Source: Bacteroidales bacterium
GTDB taxonomy: Bacteria; Bacteroidota; Bacteroidia; Bacteroidales; VadinHA17
Assembly (NCBI GenBank): GCA_003141415.1
Contig: PLLX01000077.1
Span: forward strand, 7,120 to 49,342
Direction: 5' to 3'
Length of the DNA stretch: 42,223 nt
In this document: piece by piece, positions 35,368 through 42,223 of the stretch
How positions within the stretch are numbered: the stretch's first letter is position 1
Layout of the letters: the number at the start of each line of letters is the position of its first letter
Position numbers and translations under genes: made by a program
Notes under the pieces: generated by a model
The model's database searches: none
Told to the model about the DNA's origin: nothing
What the model saw: only the letters and a program-made list of their open reading frames with translations

Positions 35368-36377
35368 TGAAAATGAATCCAAATGAAATATTATCTCTCG
35401 ATTCACTTAAAATCGGGTATGTTTCGGGGAAAAATAAAAATATTCTTCTTCCTCCTCTTACTGCAAGTGCTAAAAGAGGAGAACTTATTGCTGTCATAGG
35501 CAGAAATGGCATAGGTAAAAGTACTTTGTTAAGAACACTGACAGGACTGCAACAACCGCTCGGAGGTGAAATCTTTTACAGTGGTAAGAATATCAGGGAA
35601 TATTCAAAAATGGAGCTTGCACAAAAAGCAGGTTATATTTCTACTGAGATTATTAAAGTCAGCAATATGAGTGTATATGACCTTGTTGCACTTGGCAGAT
35701 TTCCGCATACTAACTGGATCGGCAAAATTGAAAAGAAGGATCATGAGGTTATTTTGGATGCTTTAGCAAAGACATCAATGACGTCATTTCGCAGAAAGTT
35801 TGTTTCCGAACTTTCTGATGGAGAACGCCAAAAGACAATGATAGCCAGGATTTTAGCCCAGGATACAGGTATTATGATTATGGATGAACCAACCGCGTTT
35901 CTGGATGTTGCAGGCAAATATGAGATTTTTCATCTTCTGCACACGCTCTCCAATAATGGTGATAAAACAATTGTCTTTTCAACTCACGATCTTCAAATGG
36001 CTATTAGTCAGTCAGATAAAATCTGGCTAATACTAGATAACAAACTTATTGAAGGAGCTCCTGAAGATCTTATGATTTCAGGAGCGTTTGATCACCTTTT
36101 TGATTCATCAAACGTAATGTTTAATTCTGAAGATGGCACTTTTTCTTTCCGGAGTGAAACAAAGGGGAGTATTTATATTGAGGGAAACGGAAATAAAAGA
36201 CACTGGACTGAAAAGGCAATCAACAGGGCTGGTTTTGCTGTTTCGAAAGAAAAAACGTTACCCTGTATAATAATTCCATCAGACAATACTAAGTCCTGGC
36301 AACTTTCAACTCAATCCAGTATTCAGGAGTTCTTCTCCATATATGAATTGATTTCGTCTCTGAGCGAGAAAGTGTGA
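35367..36377 (+). CDS. btuD: Cobalamin ABC transporter ATP-binding protein
   Basis: The 336-residue product has a full ABC ATPase in its first 240 residues: Walker A GRNGIGKSTLL, signature LSDGERQKTMIAR, Walker B IMIMDEPTAFLD and H-loop FSTHD. A further 90 residues (RSETKGSIYIEGNGNKRHW onward) form a C-terminal domain absent from E. coli BtuD; I recall the longer form in Bacteroidota relatives. Its ATG overlaps the permease stop by one base. It is the last gene of the B12 operon, and its stop lies only 6 bases from the stop of the convergent thioredoxin-family gene. Confidence 0.92.
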   Translation: MKMNPNEILSLDSLKIGYVSGKNKNILLPPLTASAKRGELIAVIGRNGIGKSTLLRTLTGLQQPLGGEIFYSGKNIREYSKMELAQKAGYISTEIIKVSNMSVYDLVALGRFPHTNWIGKIEKKDHEVILDALAKTSMTSFRRKFVSELSDGERQKTMIARILAQDTGIMIMDEPTAFLDVAGKYEIFHLLHTLSNNGDKTIVFSTHDLQMAISQSDKIWLILDNKLIEGAPEDLMISGAFDHLFDSSNVMFNSEDGTFSFRSETKGSIYIEGNGNKRHWTEKAINRAGFAVSKEKTLPCIIIPSDNTKSWQLSTQSSIQEFFSIYELISSLSEKV

Positions 36378-36383
36378 ACGGAC

Positions 36384-37802
36384 CTATTTATTAAACTTCC
36401 TGTAGTTATCTATAAACGGACCTATTTCCTCAACTGCCAGTTTCTTTGCAATAATTTTTTTGTTTTTATCGAGTATATAAACAGTAGGAGTAGACTGGAC
36501 ATTATAGTAATAGTCAAAATGTGAACTCCTCTTCGGATCCCATCCATTTATCCATATCAGTTTATTATCCTCTATATACTTCGTCCATTTTGCCTTGTCG
36601 GATGTGGTGCAAACGGCAAATACCTCCAGGCTGTAATCTCTTGGTTTATCATAGTAAGCCTTAAGCTTTGGTGTAGCCTCCTTGCAGTGTCCGCAATCGG
36701 GCTCCCAGAAATAAAGAACGGTAAAATCTTTTTCAACATCATAAAGTGATACAAATATTCCTTTATACGAGTCCATTATCATGTTTTCGGCTTTTTTACC
36801 AATAAGATTCGGTCTTAACAGATCAATTTGTTTCCGTAGGTCATCTTTGAATTCTTTTGTTACCCAGTCAGCTTTTCCCGAAAGATATATATCATCCGCC
36901 AGTTTAACCAATACGGCATCGTGTCCCATGATTTCGCTTTCCCTGAAATGATTAAAAAGATAAACTGATACGAATTGAAATATTTTATAATTGGCGCTGC
37001 ATTTTTTAATTAGTTTATCGATTTCCTTGTTTATGGTATCAGGTGACTGTATTAATGCACTTGTAAAAAACGCGTCAAGTTTTGCGTATAAAAGAGGTGT
37101 ACGAATTAATCTTTCATCAGTAAGGTCAATATTGTCAAAAAAATGATCCTTGTTATAATTGTAATTCCTCACCCACCTTACAGAATCGGGGTTTGCAAAT
37201 CCGATAGGAATCGGGAATTCAGGAATATCAATTGGAAGCAATCCTTTGACAAGAGTTCCAAGAAAGTTTCCATTATTTGCTTTGATGACACTTCTAAGGT
37301 ATGATTTCATGTTTTCTTCCTGAAGTTTTTGAAGTGATCCAAGGATCTTCAGCGAATCATTATTTTGCTTATTGTTCTGAATTCTTTTGGAAATAACAGA
37401 AGCACGTTGTTGCATAACTATCCATTTCCTCTGGTACTCAACAAAAGCTGAGTTCTCCTCTGACCCGTTAAATTTCAGCGTGTTAAAATAATCACTAAAT
37501 GAACAGTTGAGTGCAAAGTGTTGATTAGCAGATATCAAAATCTCAAAATATTTTCTCCCGGGCAGTACTATCATATATATACCCTGCGGTAGTGCCTCGT
37601 GTCCTCGTACAGTTCCATTACCTGTTCTGTCGAGTTTAATTGTATCTTTTATATACTGCTTATCTCCGAGATGATAAGCCAGGAAAACAGTAGAATCCTG
37701 AAGACCCTTTATGGTTATGTCAATTTCATAACCATTTTTTAACTGGCCAAAAGAAAATACCGGAACTAATGAAATTAATATAAAGAAAATTAACTTTCTC
37801 AT
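36384..37802 (-). CDS. TlpA-like thioredoxin-family exported protein
   Basis: From the ATG at 37802 the product has 472 residues and a signal peptide (FFILISLVPVFSFGQ). The N-terminal part resembles DUF4369 (YEIDITIKGLQDSTVFLAYH), the middle is helical (about 115-310, DUF5106-like), and the C-terminal thioredoxin domain has the redox motif C370-G-H-C373 in YFWEPDCGHCKEATPKL and the cis-Pro region VQSTPTVYILD. It probably reduces or exchanges disulphides in the periplasm. The frame could open at a TTG two codons earlier. A well-spaced promoter lies upstream. Confidence 0.9.
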   Translation of the reverse strand: MRKLIFFILISLVPVFSFGQLKNGYEIDITIKGLQDSTVFLAYHLGDKQYIKDTIKLDRTGNGTVRGHEALPQGIYMIVLPGRKYFEILISANQHFALNCSFSDYFNTLKFNGSEENSAFVEYQRKWIVMQQRASVISKRIQNNKQNNDSLKILGSLQKLQEENMKSYLRSVIKANNGNFLGTLVKGLLPIDIPEFPIPIGFANPDSVRWVRNYNYNKDHFFDNIDLTDERLIRTPLLYAKLDAFFTSALIQSPDTINKEIDKLIKKCSANYKIFQFVSVYLFNHFRESEIMGHDAVLVKLADDIYLSGKADWVTKEFKDDLRKQIDLLRPNLIGKKAENMIMDSYKGIFVSLYDVEKDFTVLYFWEPDCGHCKEATPKLKAYYDKPRDYSLEVFAVCTTSDKAKWTKYIEDNKLIWINGWDPKRSSHFDYYYNVQSTPTVYILDKNKKIIAKKLAVEEIGPFIDNYRKFNK

Positions 37803-37830
37803 TTGCAATTAAGATTACTAAAGACATTTG

Positions 37831-37861
37831 CAAAATTAGCCAATGCAATTTCTTTGCCAAA
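37831..37861 (-). promoter_or_regulatory. Consensus promoter of the thioredoxin-family gene
   Basis: On the minus strand TTTG (37861-37858) and TAATTTTG (37838-37831) are separated by 19 bases, a full Bacteroidota -33/-7 match. It predicts a leader of about 22 nt. Confidence 0.7.
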
Positions 37862-37893
37862 GGTTGTAGCACAAATATTAAGAAAATATATTG

Positions 37894-37901
37894 TATATTT
37901 G
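37894..37901 (+). promoter_or_regulatory. Putative -7 promoter element of the glycosyltransferase gene
   Basis: TATATTTG is an exact TAnnTTTG match 22 bases before the ATG at 37923. No TTTG is found at the -33 spacing. Confidence 0.5.
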
Positions 37902-37922
37902 ATAGGATAACCATAGAGAAAA

Positions 37923-38858
37923 ATGAAGATTTCTTTGCTCATTCCGGTTTTTAATTTTGATATTATTGCGCTGGTTCACAGCATGAAAAATGCAATGGGC
38001 AAAGTTCCTGAATTCTATGAAATTGTTATCGGTGATGATGGTTCTTCAACTGAATACCGGGAAAAATATCATTCACTCGAAGCTGAGAATGTAAAAGTGA
38101 TCTCTTCTGAGAAAAATATTGGAAGAGCTGCGATCAGAAACAGGCTGGCTCTTGAAGCAAATGGTGATTTCTTGCTTTTTATTGACGCTGATGTAATGCT
38201 TCCGGGAACAGCAGAAGCGTATATTCTGAAGTGGCTTCCTGCTATGAAAATTTCAAGGGTAATATGTGGTGGAACATTGTATCATGATGGTCCACCCGGC
38301 GATCCTGACAAACTTTTACGATGGAATTACGGAAAATGGAGAGAACAAAAAAGTGCGGCTGAAAGGAATAAACACCCCCATGCAGGTTTTTCAACATTTA
38401 ATGTCCTTATTGATAAATCAGTCTTTTCCAAAATCCGTTTCAATGAAGAGTTGAAACAATATGGTCATGAAGATACATTGCTTGGCTATCAGTTGAAAAA
38501 AGCCGGTATTGATATACTTCATATTGATAATGGGCTTATGCATGAGGGACTGGAATCGAACAGGGATTTTCTTAATAAAACTAAACTGGGTATAGAAAAT
38601 CTGAGCAAACTTTATGATAAAGTCACTGATAAGGGAGCATTTTCTGAGACTGTCATGATACTCAGGATTTATAATAAACTCAAGTTTTTTGGATTAACAC
38701 GAATTTTAGCGGCCATTTTTATCAGATACCGCGACCGGATGGAGATCAGACTTGATTCCAGTAATATTTCTCTTTTGTTATTTGCATTCTATAAGATGAG
38801 TATGTTTTGTACTTACCGGGCGATTCATATACGAAAAAATATCCTTCCTGTTTTCTAG
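37923..38858 (+). CDS. Family 2 glycosyltransferase
   Basis: The 311-residue product has the GT-A fold of GT2 enzymes: ISLLIPVFN at residues 3-11, the nucleotide-binding GDDGSS at 37-42, NIGRAAIRNRLALEA near 65-79 and the metal-binding DAD at 88-90. The acceptor-side block FNEELKQYGHEDTLLGYQL (near residue 180) carries the ED pair usually assigned to catalysis. No clear membrane span is present except a hydrophobic stretch near 282-295. It would transfer a sugar to a glycan or lipid acceptor. Donor and acceptor are unknown, and no glycan cluster surrounds it. A hairpin terminator follows. Confidence 0.9.
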   Translation: MKISLLIPVFNFDIIALVHSMKNAMGKVPEFYEIVIGDDGSSTEYREKYHSLEAENVKVISSEKNIGRAAIRNRLALEANGDFLLFIDADVMLPGTAEAYILKWLPAMKISRVICGGTLYHDGPPGDPDKLLRWNYGKWREQKSAAERNKHPHAGFSTFNVLIDKSVFSKIRFNEELKQYGHEDTLLGYQLKKAGIDILHIDNGLMHEGLESNRDFLNKTKLGIENLSKLYDKVTDKGAFSETVMILRIYNKLKFFGLTRILAAIFIRYRDRMEIRLDSSNISLLLFAFYKMSMFCTYRAIHIRKNILPVF

Positions 38859-38889
38859 CATTTTCCGGAATTGAATAGTCATTTCAATA

Positions 38890-38933
38890 GCGAATGACGG
38901 CGATGGAAATTTTGTCCATCCCAATTCGCTTTT
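38890..38933 (+). terminator. Composite hairpin terminator after the glycosyltransferase
   Basis: GATGGA (38902-38907) pairs with TCCATC (38915-38920), and outside it GCGAAT (38890-38895) pairs with ATTCGC (38924-38929), followed by TTTT. It lies between the convergent glycosyltransferase and ComB-type genes. Confidence 0.6.
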
Positions 38934-38980
38934 CCTGAATTTTTAAAGGGTAATGATTCTTTCACTTGATTATAAATTGA

Positions 38981-39673
38981 TTACAAAACGATTTTCATCA
39001 AATCAACATTGCCGTCAAACCTTCTTGTCGCTTTTAACACAAAATCGAACTTGTTTATCATTGTGCAGAGGAAAAAATCAGTTGGAGGAGAAAAATCAAT
39101 ATTGTCAGGGTTAAAGAATCTCTTTCCTGAAGTATTCTGGAGATCAGCAATTCTGTTTTCAGGAATAAATCTTTCATTTTTCAGTTCAGAAGCTATCATT
39201 TCAGCACACATCAGATCTTCTTCAGCTGAATTTGTTGCACGGTACCCCATTGCTACTAATGAAACATGATCTGGATCTATAGATTTAATATATTTTACAA
39301 TTGCACCTGCATTGACAAAGCTGCCAGTCAGAACCGCATCAGCATTTATTGCATTGATAAGGCCCTGTGTACCGGCAGTTGTGGTTTGGATTACAGTTTT
39401 TCCTGAAAGATCAGCTTTAATTATTTCTGTAGGACTATTACCAAAATCAAAACCAATAATTTTTTTCTCGTCTCTTTCACCAACAAGAATAGAGTTTTTG
39501 TATTTCTTTTTTAACAGAAATGCCTCTGAAACTTCAGAAGTAGCTATTATCCGGACTGCACCGGAATCCACTGCATAGCAAGCGACTGAAAAGGCCCTGA
39601 ATACATCAATAATAACCGCAACTCCTTTTGCATTTCGGGCTCCTTCAACAAATTCAAGAATCTCGACCTTCAT
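38981..39673 (-). CDS. 2-phosphosulfolactate phosphatase family protein (ComB)
   Basis: From the ATG at 39673, with AGGA seven bases upstream, the product has 230 residues. ComB family blocks are visible: GVAVIIDVFRAFS near residue 20, LVGERDEKKIIGFDFGNSP near 60, TVIQTTTAGTQGL near 93, and MGYRATNSAEEDLMCAEMI near 145. Characterised ComB removes phosphate from 2-phosphosulfolactate in coenzyme M synthesis. Bacterial members occur without the rest of that pathway and may act on another substrate, so specificity is open. The frame extends to an ATG at 39730, but the added 19 residues are poor and lack a ribosome site. Confidence 0.87.
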   Translation of the reverse strand: MKVEILEFVEGARNAKGVAVIIDVFRAFSVACYAVDSGAVRIIATSEVSEAFLLKKKYKNSILVGERDEKKIIGFDFGNSPTEIIKADLSGKTVIQTTTAGTQGLINAINADAVLTGSFVNAGAIVKYIKSIDPDHVSLVAMGYRATNSAEEDLMCAEMIASELKNERFIPENRIADLQNTSGKRFFNPDNIDFSPPTDFFLCTMINKFDFVLKATRRFDGNVDLMKIVL

Positions 39674-39733
39674 TTTACATCCTATTTTTAAAGTGAAAAT
39701 AGCAATTATTTTTACTTTATTACATTTCATCCC

Positions 39734-39762
39734 CTCAGGTATTTCGTATATTTGAACCTGAG
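39734..39762. promoter_or_regulatory. Inverted repeat framing the yihY -7 element
   Basis: CTCAGGT (39734-39740) and ACCTGAG (39756-39762) form a perfect 7-bp inverted repeat with a 15-base spacer. The spacer contains TATATTTG (39747-39754), an exact TAnnTTTG match. A repressor bound here would cover the promoter of the YihY/BrkB gene. The location also allows control of the divergent ComB-type gene. Confidence 0.45.
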
Positions 39763-39808
39763 AGCGTTTTCATAAATAACTTACTGATATTAATGGAAGT
39801 ATAACATT

Positions 39809-41146
39809 ATGGTAAATCCTGTTTCATGGACACTTGACTTGTTAAAGAGGCTTAATGATGCGATCTGGCGTACTCCACTTTCAGAACTATCCAGAGGAAA
39901 AACATTCATATTCAAGCAGTTAAGGATTATTGTCCTGGCTGCCAGGGGTTTTTCCAATGATAAGGTTCAACTCAGGGCTTCTGCATTAACTTTCTATTCA
40001 CTGCTTTCCATTATACCTTTCGCAGCTATAGTATTTGCTATAGCAAAAGGTTTTAATGTTGATAATAATATTAAAATAATTATACAAGAAAAATTCCAGT
40101 CGCAAGCGACTAATTTGAATTGGTTGTTAAATGAAGCACAAACTGCTATTAAAAAAACAAGCGGAGGTTATATGGCAGGGGTCGGAATTATAATCCTTTT
40201 TTGGTCAGTAATGTCGCTTCTTACTAATATAGAAAGCTCATTTAATCATATATGGCAGATCAGAACTTCAAGACCATGGCACAGAAAGTTTACCGACTAC
40301 CTGACCATAATGCTAATAGCTCCTGTATTTATTATTCTTTCAATAAGCATCACTCTATTTATTAGTATTAACCTTCCTGATTATATGACTAATGCTCCTA
40401 TACTTGACTTTTTTAAGCCGGTTATTAGTTTTCTAGTCCAATTTGCGCCATATCTACTCAGCTGGATAGCCCTGACCGTACTATTCATTATAATGCCAAA
40501 CGCGAAAGTCAAGTTTATTCCTGCGTTGATTTCAGGCATTATAGCAGGTACATTGCTTCAGGTTATTCAATGGTTATATATTGATCTTCAATTCGGGATA
40601 TCAAAGCTTGGTGCTATTTATGGTAGTTTCGCGGCTGTTCCGTTATTTGTTATCTGGTTACAGAGCAGCTGGATCGTGGTACTATTGGGAGCTGAAATAT
40701 CCTTTGCCAATCAGAATTTATCTCGTTATGAGATGGAGTCGGAGGCGCTGAATATCAGTAACTATCAGAAAAGGGCCCTTATACTGATGATATTGCATAT
40801 GATTATCCGTAATTTTTCGCTGGGTGAAAAGCCTATCAGCGCTTCATATATAGCATCTAATCTAAAAATCCCGGTACGACTCGCACGTGATATACTTCAG
40901 GATCTAAGCAGTGCTAACATTGTTTCCATAATTCATGAAAATGAAGAGAAGGAGCGTTTATATCAGCCTGCTATAGATATTAATAAACTGACAGTGAGTT
41001 TCGTTTTCTCACGGCTCGATAAAAAAGGTGTTGGTCAAATCATGGTTATCAGGAATAAAGATTATGAGAAAATCATTTCTATGCTTGAAAAGTTCGACAA
41101 GCTCATCGCAAAATCGGACGCCAACATTTTAATCAAAGACCTTTAG
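39809..41146 (+). CDS. YihY/BrkB family inner membrane protein
   Basis: The 445-residue product has a cytoplasmic N-terminus and six membrane segments between about residues 60 and 300. Family blocks are LRASALTFYSLLSIIPFAA, LFWSVMSLLTNIESSFNHIW and YGSFAAVPLFVIWLQSSWIVVLLGAEISFANQN. The last 120 residues form a soluble domain with a winged-helix look (ISASYIASNLKIPVRLARDILQDL). The family was once called RNase BN, which proved wrong; its real role is unclear. The 3' end overlaps the BioG-like gene by 14 bases, tail to tail. The promoter lies in an inverted repeat. Confidence 0.9.
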   Translation: MVNPVSWTLDLLKRLNDAIWRTPLSELSRGKTFIFKQLRIIVLAARGFSNDKVQLRASALTFYSLLSIIPFAAIVFAIAKGFNVDNNIKIIIQEKFQSQATNLNWLLNEAQTAIKKTSGGYMAGVGIIILFWSVMSLLTNIESSFNHIWQIRTSRPWHRKFTDYLTIMLIAPVFIILSISITLFISINLPDYMTNAPILDFFKPVISFLVQFAPYLLSWIALTVLFIIMPNAKVKFIPALISGIIAGTLLQVIQWLYIDLQFGISKLGAIYGSFAAVPLFVIWLQSSWIVVLLGAEISFANQNLSRYEMESEALNISNYQKRALILMILHMIIRNFSLGEKPISASYIASNLKIPVRLARDILQDLSSANIVSIIHENEEKERLYQPAIDINKLTVSFVFSRLDKKGVGQIMVIRNKDYEKIISMLEKFDKLIAKSDANILIKDL

Positions 41147-41864
41147 CTTTGTTTCCGGATACCTTTTTTAACTTGCTTTTTCTGTCCTGATAGTTTTCAA
41201 CAAAACTTATAAAATCGGTGAATGAGTTCCATTCATTGAAAAGATAATGAGGAAGTTGAAGAACAATATTCTTCGTGTTCTTCTCTTTCTCCCAGTAACC
41301 TTCGAGATTTTTTGAAGGAAAAACCCGGTCTATTTCACTTGTTACGGCATAATCCCATCTGAAACCTGATTCTTTTTGTTCCATTATGCGGTTATATAGC
41401 CATCGGAGTTCATCGTGTAAGGATCGGAGTGTTCTGTGAGGAACCCTGTTTATGTTTGATTGGTATGATTTTTTATCGCCAAACATTCTTAAATAGAACT
41501 TATCAATATTTTCCTCAGTAATATTATTTAGCGTCCCTTCAAATACATTTAGCGGTATTCCGTACATATCATCTGCGGGAACAGGAGTTCCATTTACAGC
41601 TATTGTTATATCAGGTTTTATACCTGTTTTGGGTGAAAGATATTCAGCTGCCCAGACACCAAGTGACCATCCTATAAGTGTGATTTTTTCATAAGTCTTC
41701 ATTTCCGGAAGAACAAGCGCTTCATCTGCCGAATAATTATAAAAAAGAATAAAGTCAAACTCATCATTGCAAAAAGGTGTGAAAACATTTTCGTCTGTTC
41801 CCCAGCCACCATATAATACAACTAGATGATTATTCTTTTCCCTCCTTCTGATATAGGTCTTCAT
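41133..41864 (-). CDS. BioG-type (DUF452) pimeloyl-ACP methyl ester esterase
   Basis: The 243-residue product is a DUF452 alpha/beta hydrolase. It has the oxyanion-region block LYGGWGTDENVF, nucleophile S67 in IGWSLGVWAAEY, D179 in SEIDRVFP and H206 in QLPHYLF, a complete triad. BioG proteins free pimeloyl-ACP from its methyl ester in biotin synthesis and replace BioH. In Bacteroidota bioG usually sits with other bio genes. None is visible here, but the window ends 359 bases upstream of this gene. The start is ATG at 41864. Confidence 0.85.
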   Translation of the reverse strand: MKTYIRRREKNNHLVVLYGGWGTDENVFTPFCNDEFDFILFYNYSADEALVLPEMKTYEKITLIGWSLGVWAAEYLSPKTGIKPDITIAVNGTPVPADDMYGIPLNVFEGTLNNITEENIDKFYLRMFGDKKSYQSNINRVPHRTLRSLHDELRWLYNRIMEQKESGFRWDYAVTSEIDRVFPSKNLEGYWEKEKNTKNIVLQLPHYLFNEWNSFTDFISFVENYQDRKSKLKKVSGNKAKGL

Positions 41865-42223
41865 TATACTCTATACAGCTTATTGATAAAAATATTCAGT
41901 TATCCCCGTTTACTGAAAGCAGCCAAAGATAGTTGATTTATTTATGAGTTGAGGCCAACTAGAGTATAAAAACCAAAATCGCTTGAAAATCAATTTATTT
42001 ACCCCATCCCCAAGGGGAGTAAATTGATTTTGACTTCGTCGGACTCACCGCTTTTGGCGGTTCGGTTCTTCGCTCTCCTTGGGGCCGGGGTGAAACGAAG
42101 AAAATCAATGGATAAATTAAACCAAATGTAACAGTCAAACAGGTTTTCGCTAACTGTTAAAATTTATTGATCTATACAATGGCAGAATTATAATAAAACG
42201 AAAAAAATAAGAGGAGGAAGGGT
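41865..42223. other. Gene-free end of the window
   Basis: This 359-base stretch upstream of the BioG-type gene holds a large inverted repeat (listed separately) and otherwise AT-rich sequence. No coding frame with recognisable content and no TAnnTTTG element of good quality was seen. The last bases, AAGAGGAGGAAGGGT, are purine-rich and could precede a gene outside the window. Confidence 0.5.
41985..42120. repeat. Large imperfect inverted repeat with GGGG-rich arms
   Basis: The left arm has AAAATCAATTTATTT followed by ACCCCATCCCCAAGGGGAG (42001-42019). The right arm has GCTCTCCTTGGGGCCGGGGTG (42071-42091) followed by AAAATCAATGGATAAATT. Inside, GGGAGTAAATTGATTTT also pairs back with the left flank, so alternative hairpins are possible. 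I recall CCCCAAGGGGA-type elements as scattered intergenic repeats in Bacteroidota. Confidence 0.55.

Noticed and set aside
37894-37901. Full promoter with -33 for the glycosyltransferase gene
   Set aside because: The nearest upstream TTG is 27 bases from the -7 element, outside the usual spacing, so only the -7 element is claimed.

Overview
The window is an AT-rich chromosomal segment from a member of the Bacteroidota, most likely Bacteroidales or Marinilabiliales-like. The evidence is the repeated TAnnTTTG promoter element of the Bacteroidota housekeeping sigma factor, weak Shine-Dalgarno sites, and family content typical of the phylum: DUF4293, DUF4369/thioredoxin proteins, OmpA/PD40/TPR fusions, a GroES-like orphan, a BtuG-like surface propeller and ECF sigma/anti-sigma pairs. 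No rRNA, tRNA, CRISPR array, transposase or phage gene was seen. The first gene is cut by the window edge.

Positions 1-9944 are mainly housekeeping: the start of an RND efflux adaptor (-), a DUF4293 membrane protein, pyrB-pyrI (-), a YigZ/IMPACT protein (-), a GroES-like protein with a stand-alone receiver domain, a NamZ/DUF1343 protein (-), a 5'-nucleotidase lipoprotein followed by queE, and a TPR-PD40-OmpA protein with PorE-like architecture.

Positions 10029-19496 are the unusual part. A sensor-less histidine kinase and a single-pass anti-sigma-like TPR protein lie on the minus strand. Upstream of them is a 44-codon gene at 11838-11972 encoding a double-glycine leader peptide. Next comes a large exported TPR-CHAT caspase-like protease with a C-terminal membrane anchor. 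It converges on, and overlaps by 28 bp, an ECF sigma factor gene. The sigma gene is divergent from an ABC exporter with an N-terminal C39 peptidase (the enzyme class that cleaves GG leaders) and its HlyD-type adaptor. I infer a secreted-peptide system in which export, an ECF sigma/anti-sigma switch and a CHAT protease are linked. This is the best candidate for an undescribed system.

Positions 19504-29640 hold a 59-aa membrane protein (-), a DUF349 protein, pyrG, yidC, a strong terminator, a degenerate palindromic repeat, a LacI-family regulator with a possible operator, and a transglutaminase-like lipoprotein with two tandem transglutaminase-like units, the second degenerate.

Positions 29745-36377 form a vitamin B12 uptake operon: consensus promoter, cobalamin riboswitch, a BtuB-like TonB-dependent receptor, a BtuG-like surface lipoprotein, and BtuF, BtuC and BtuD. 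Together they cover outer-membrane capture, periplasmic binding and inner-membrane import.

Positions 36384-42223 carry a TlpA-like thioredoxin protein (-), a family 2 glycosyltransferase, a ComB-type phosphatase (-), a YihY/BrkB membrane protein whose promoter lies inside an inverted repeat, and a BioG-type esterase (-). They end in a gene-free tail holding a large imperfect inverted repeat.
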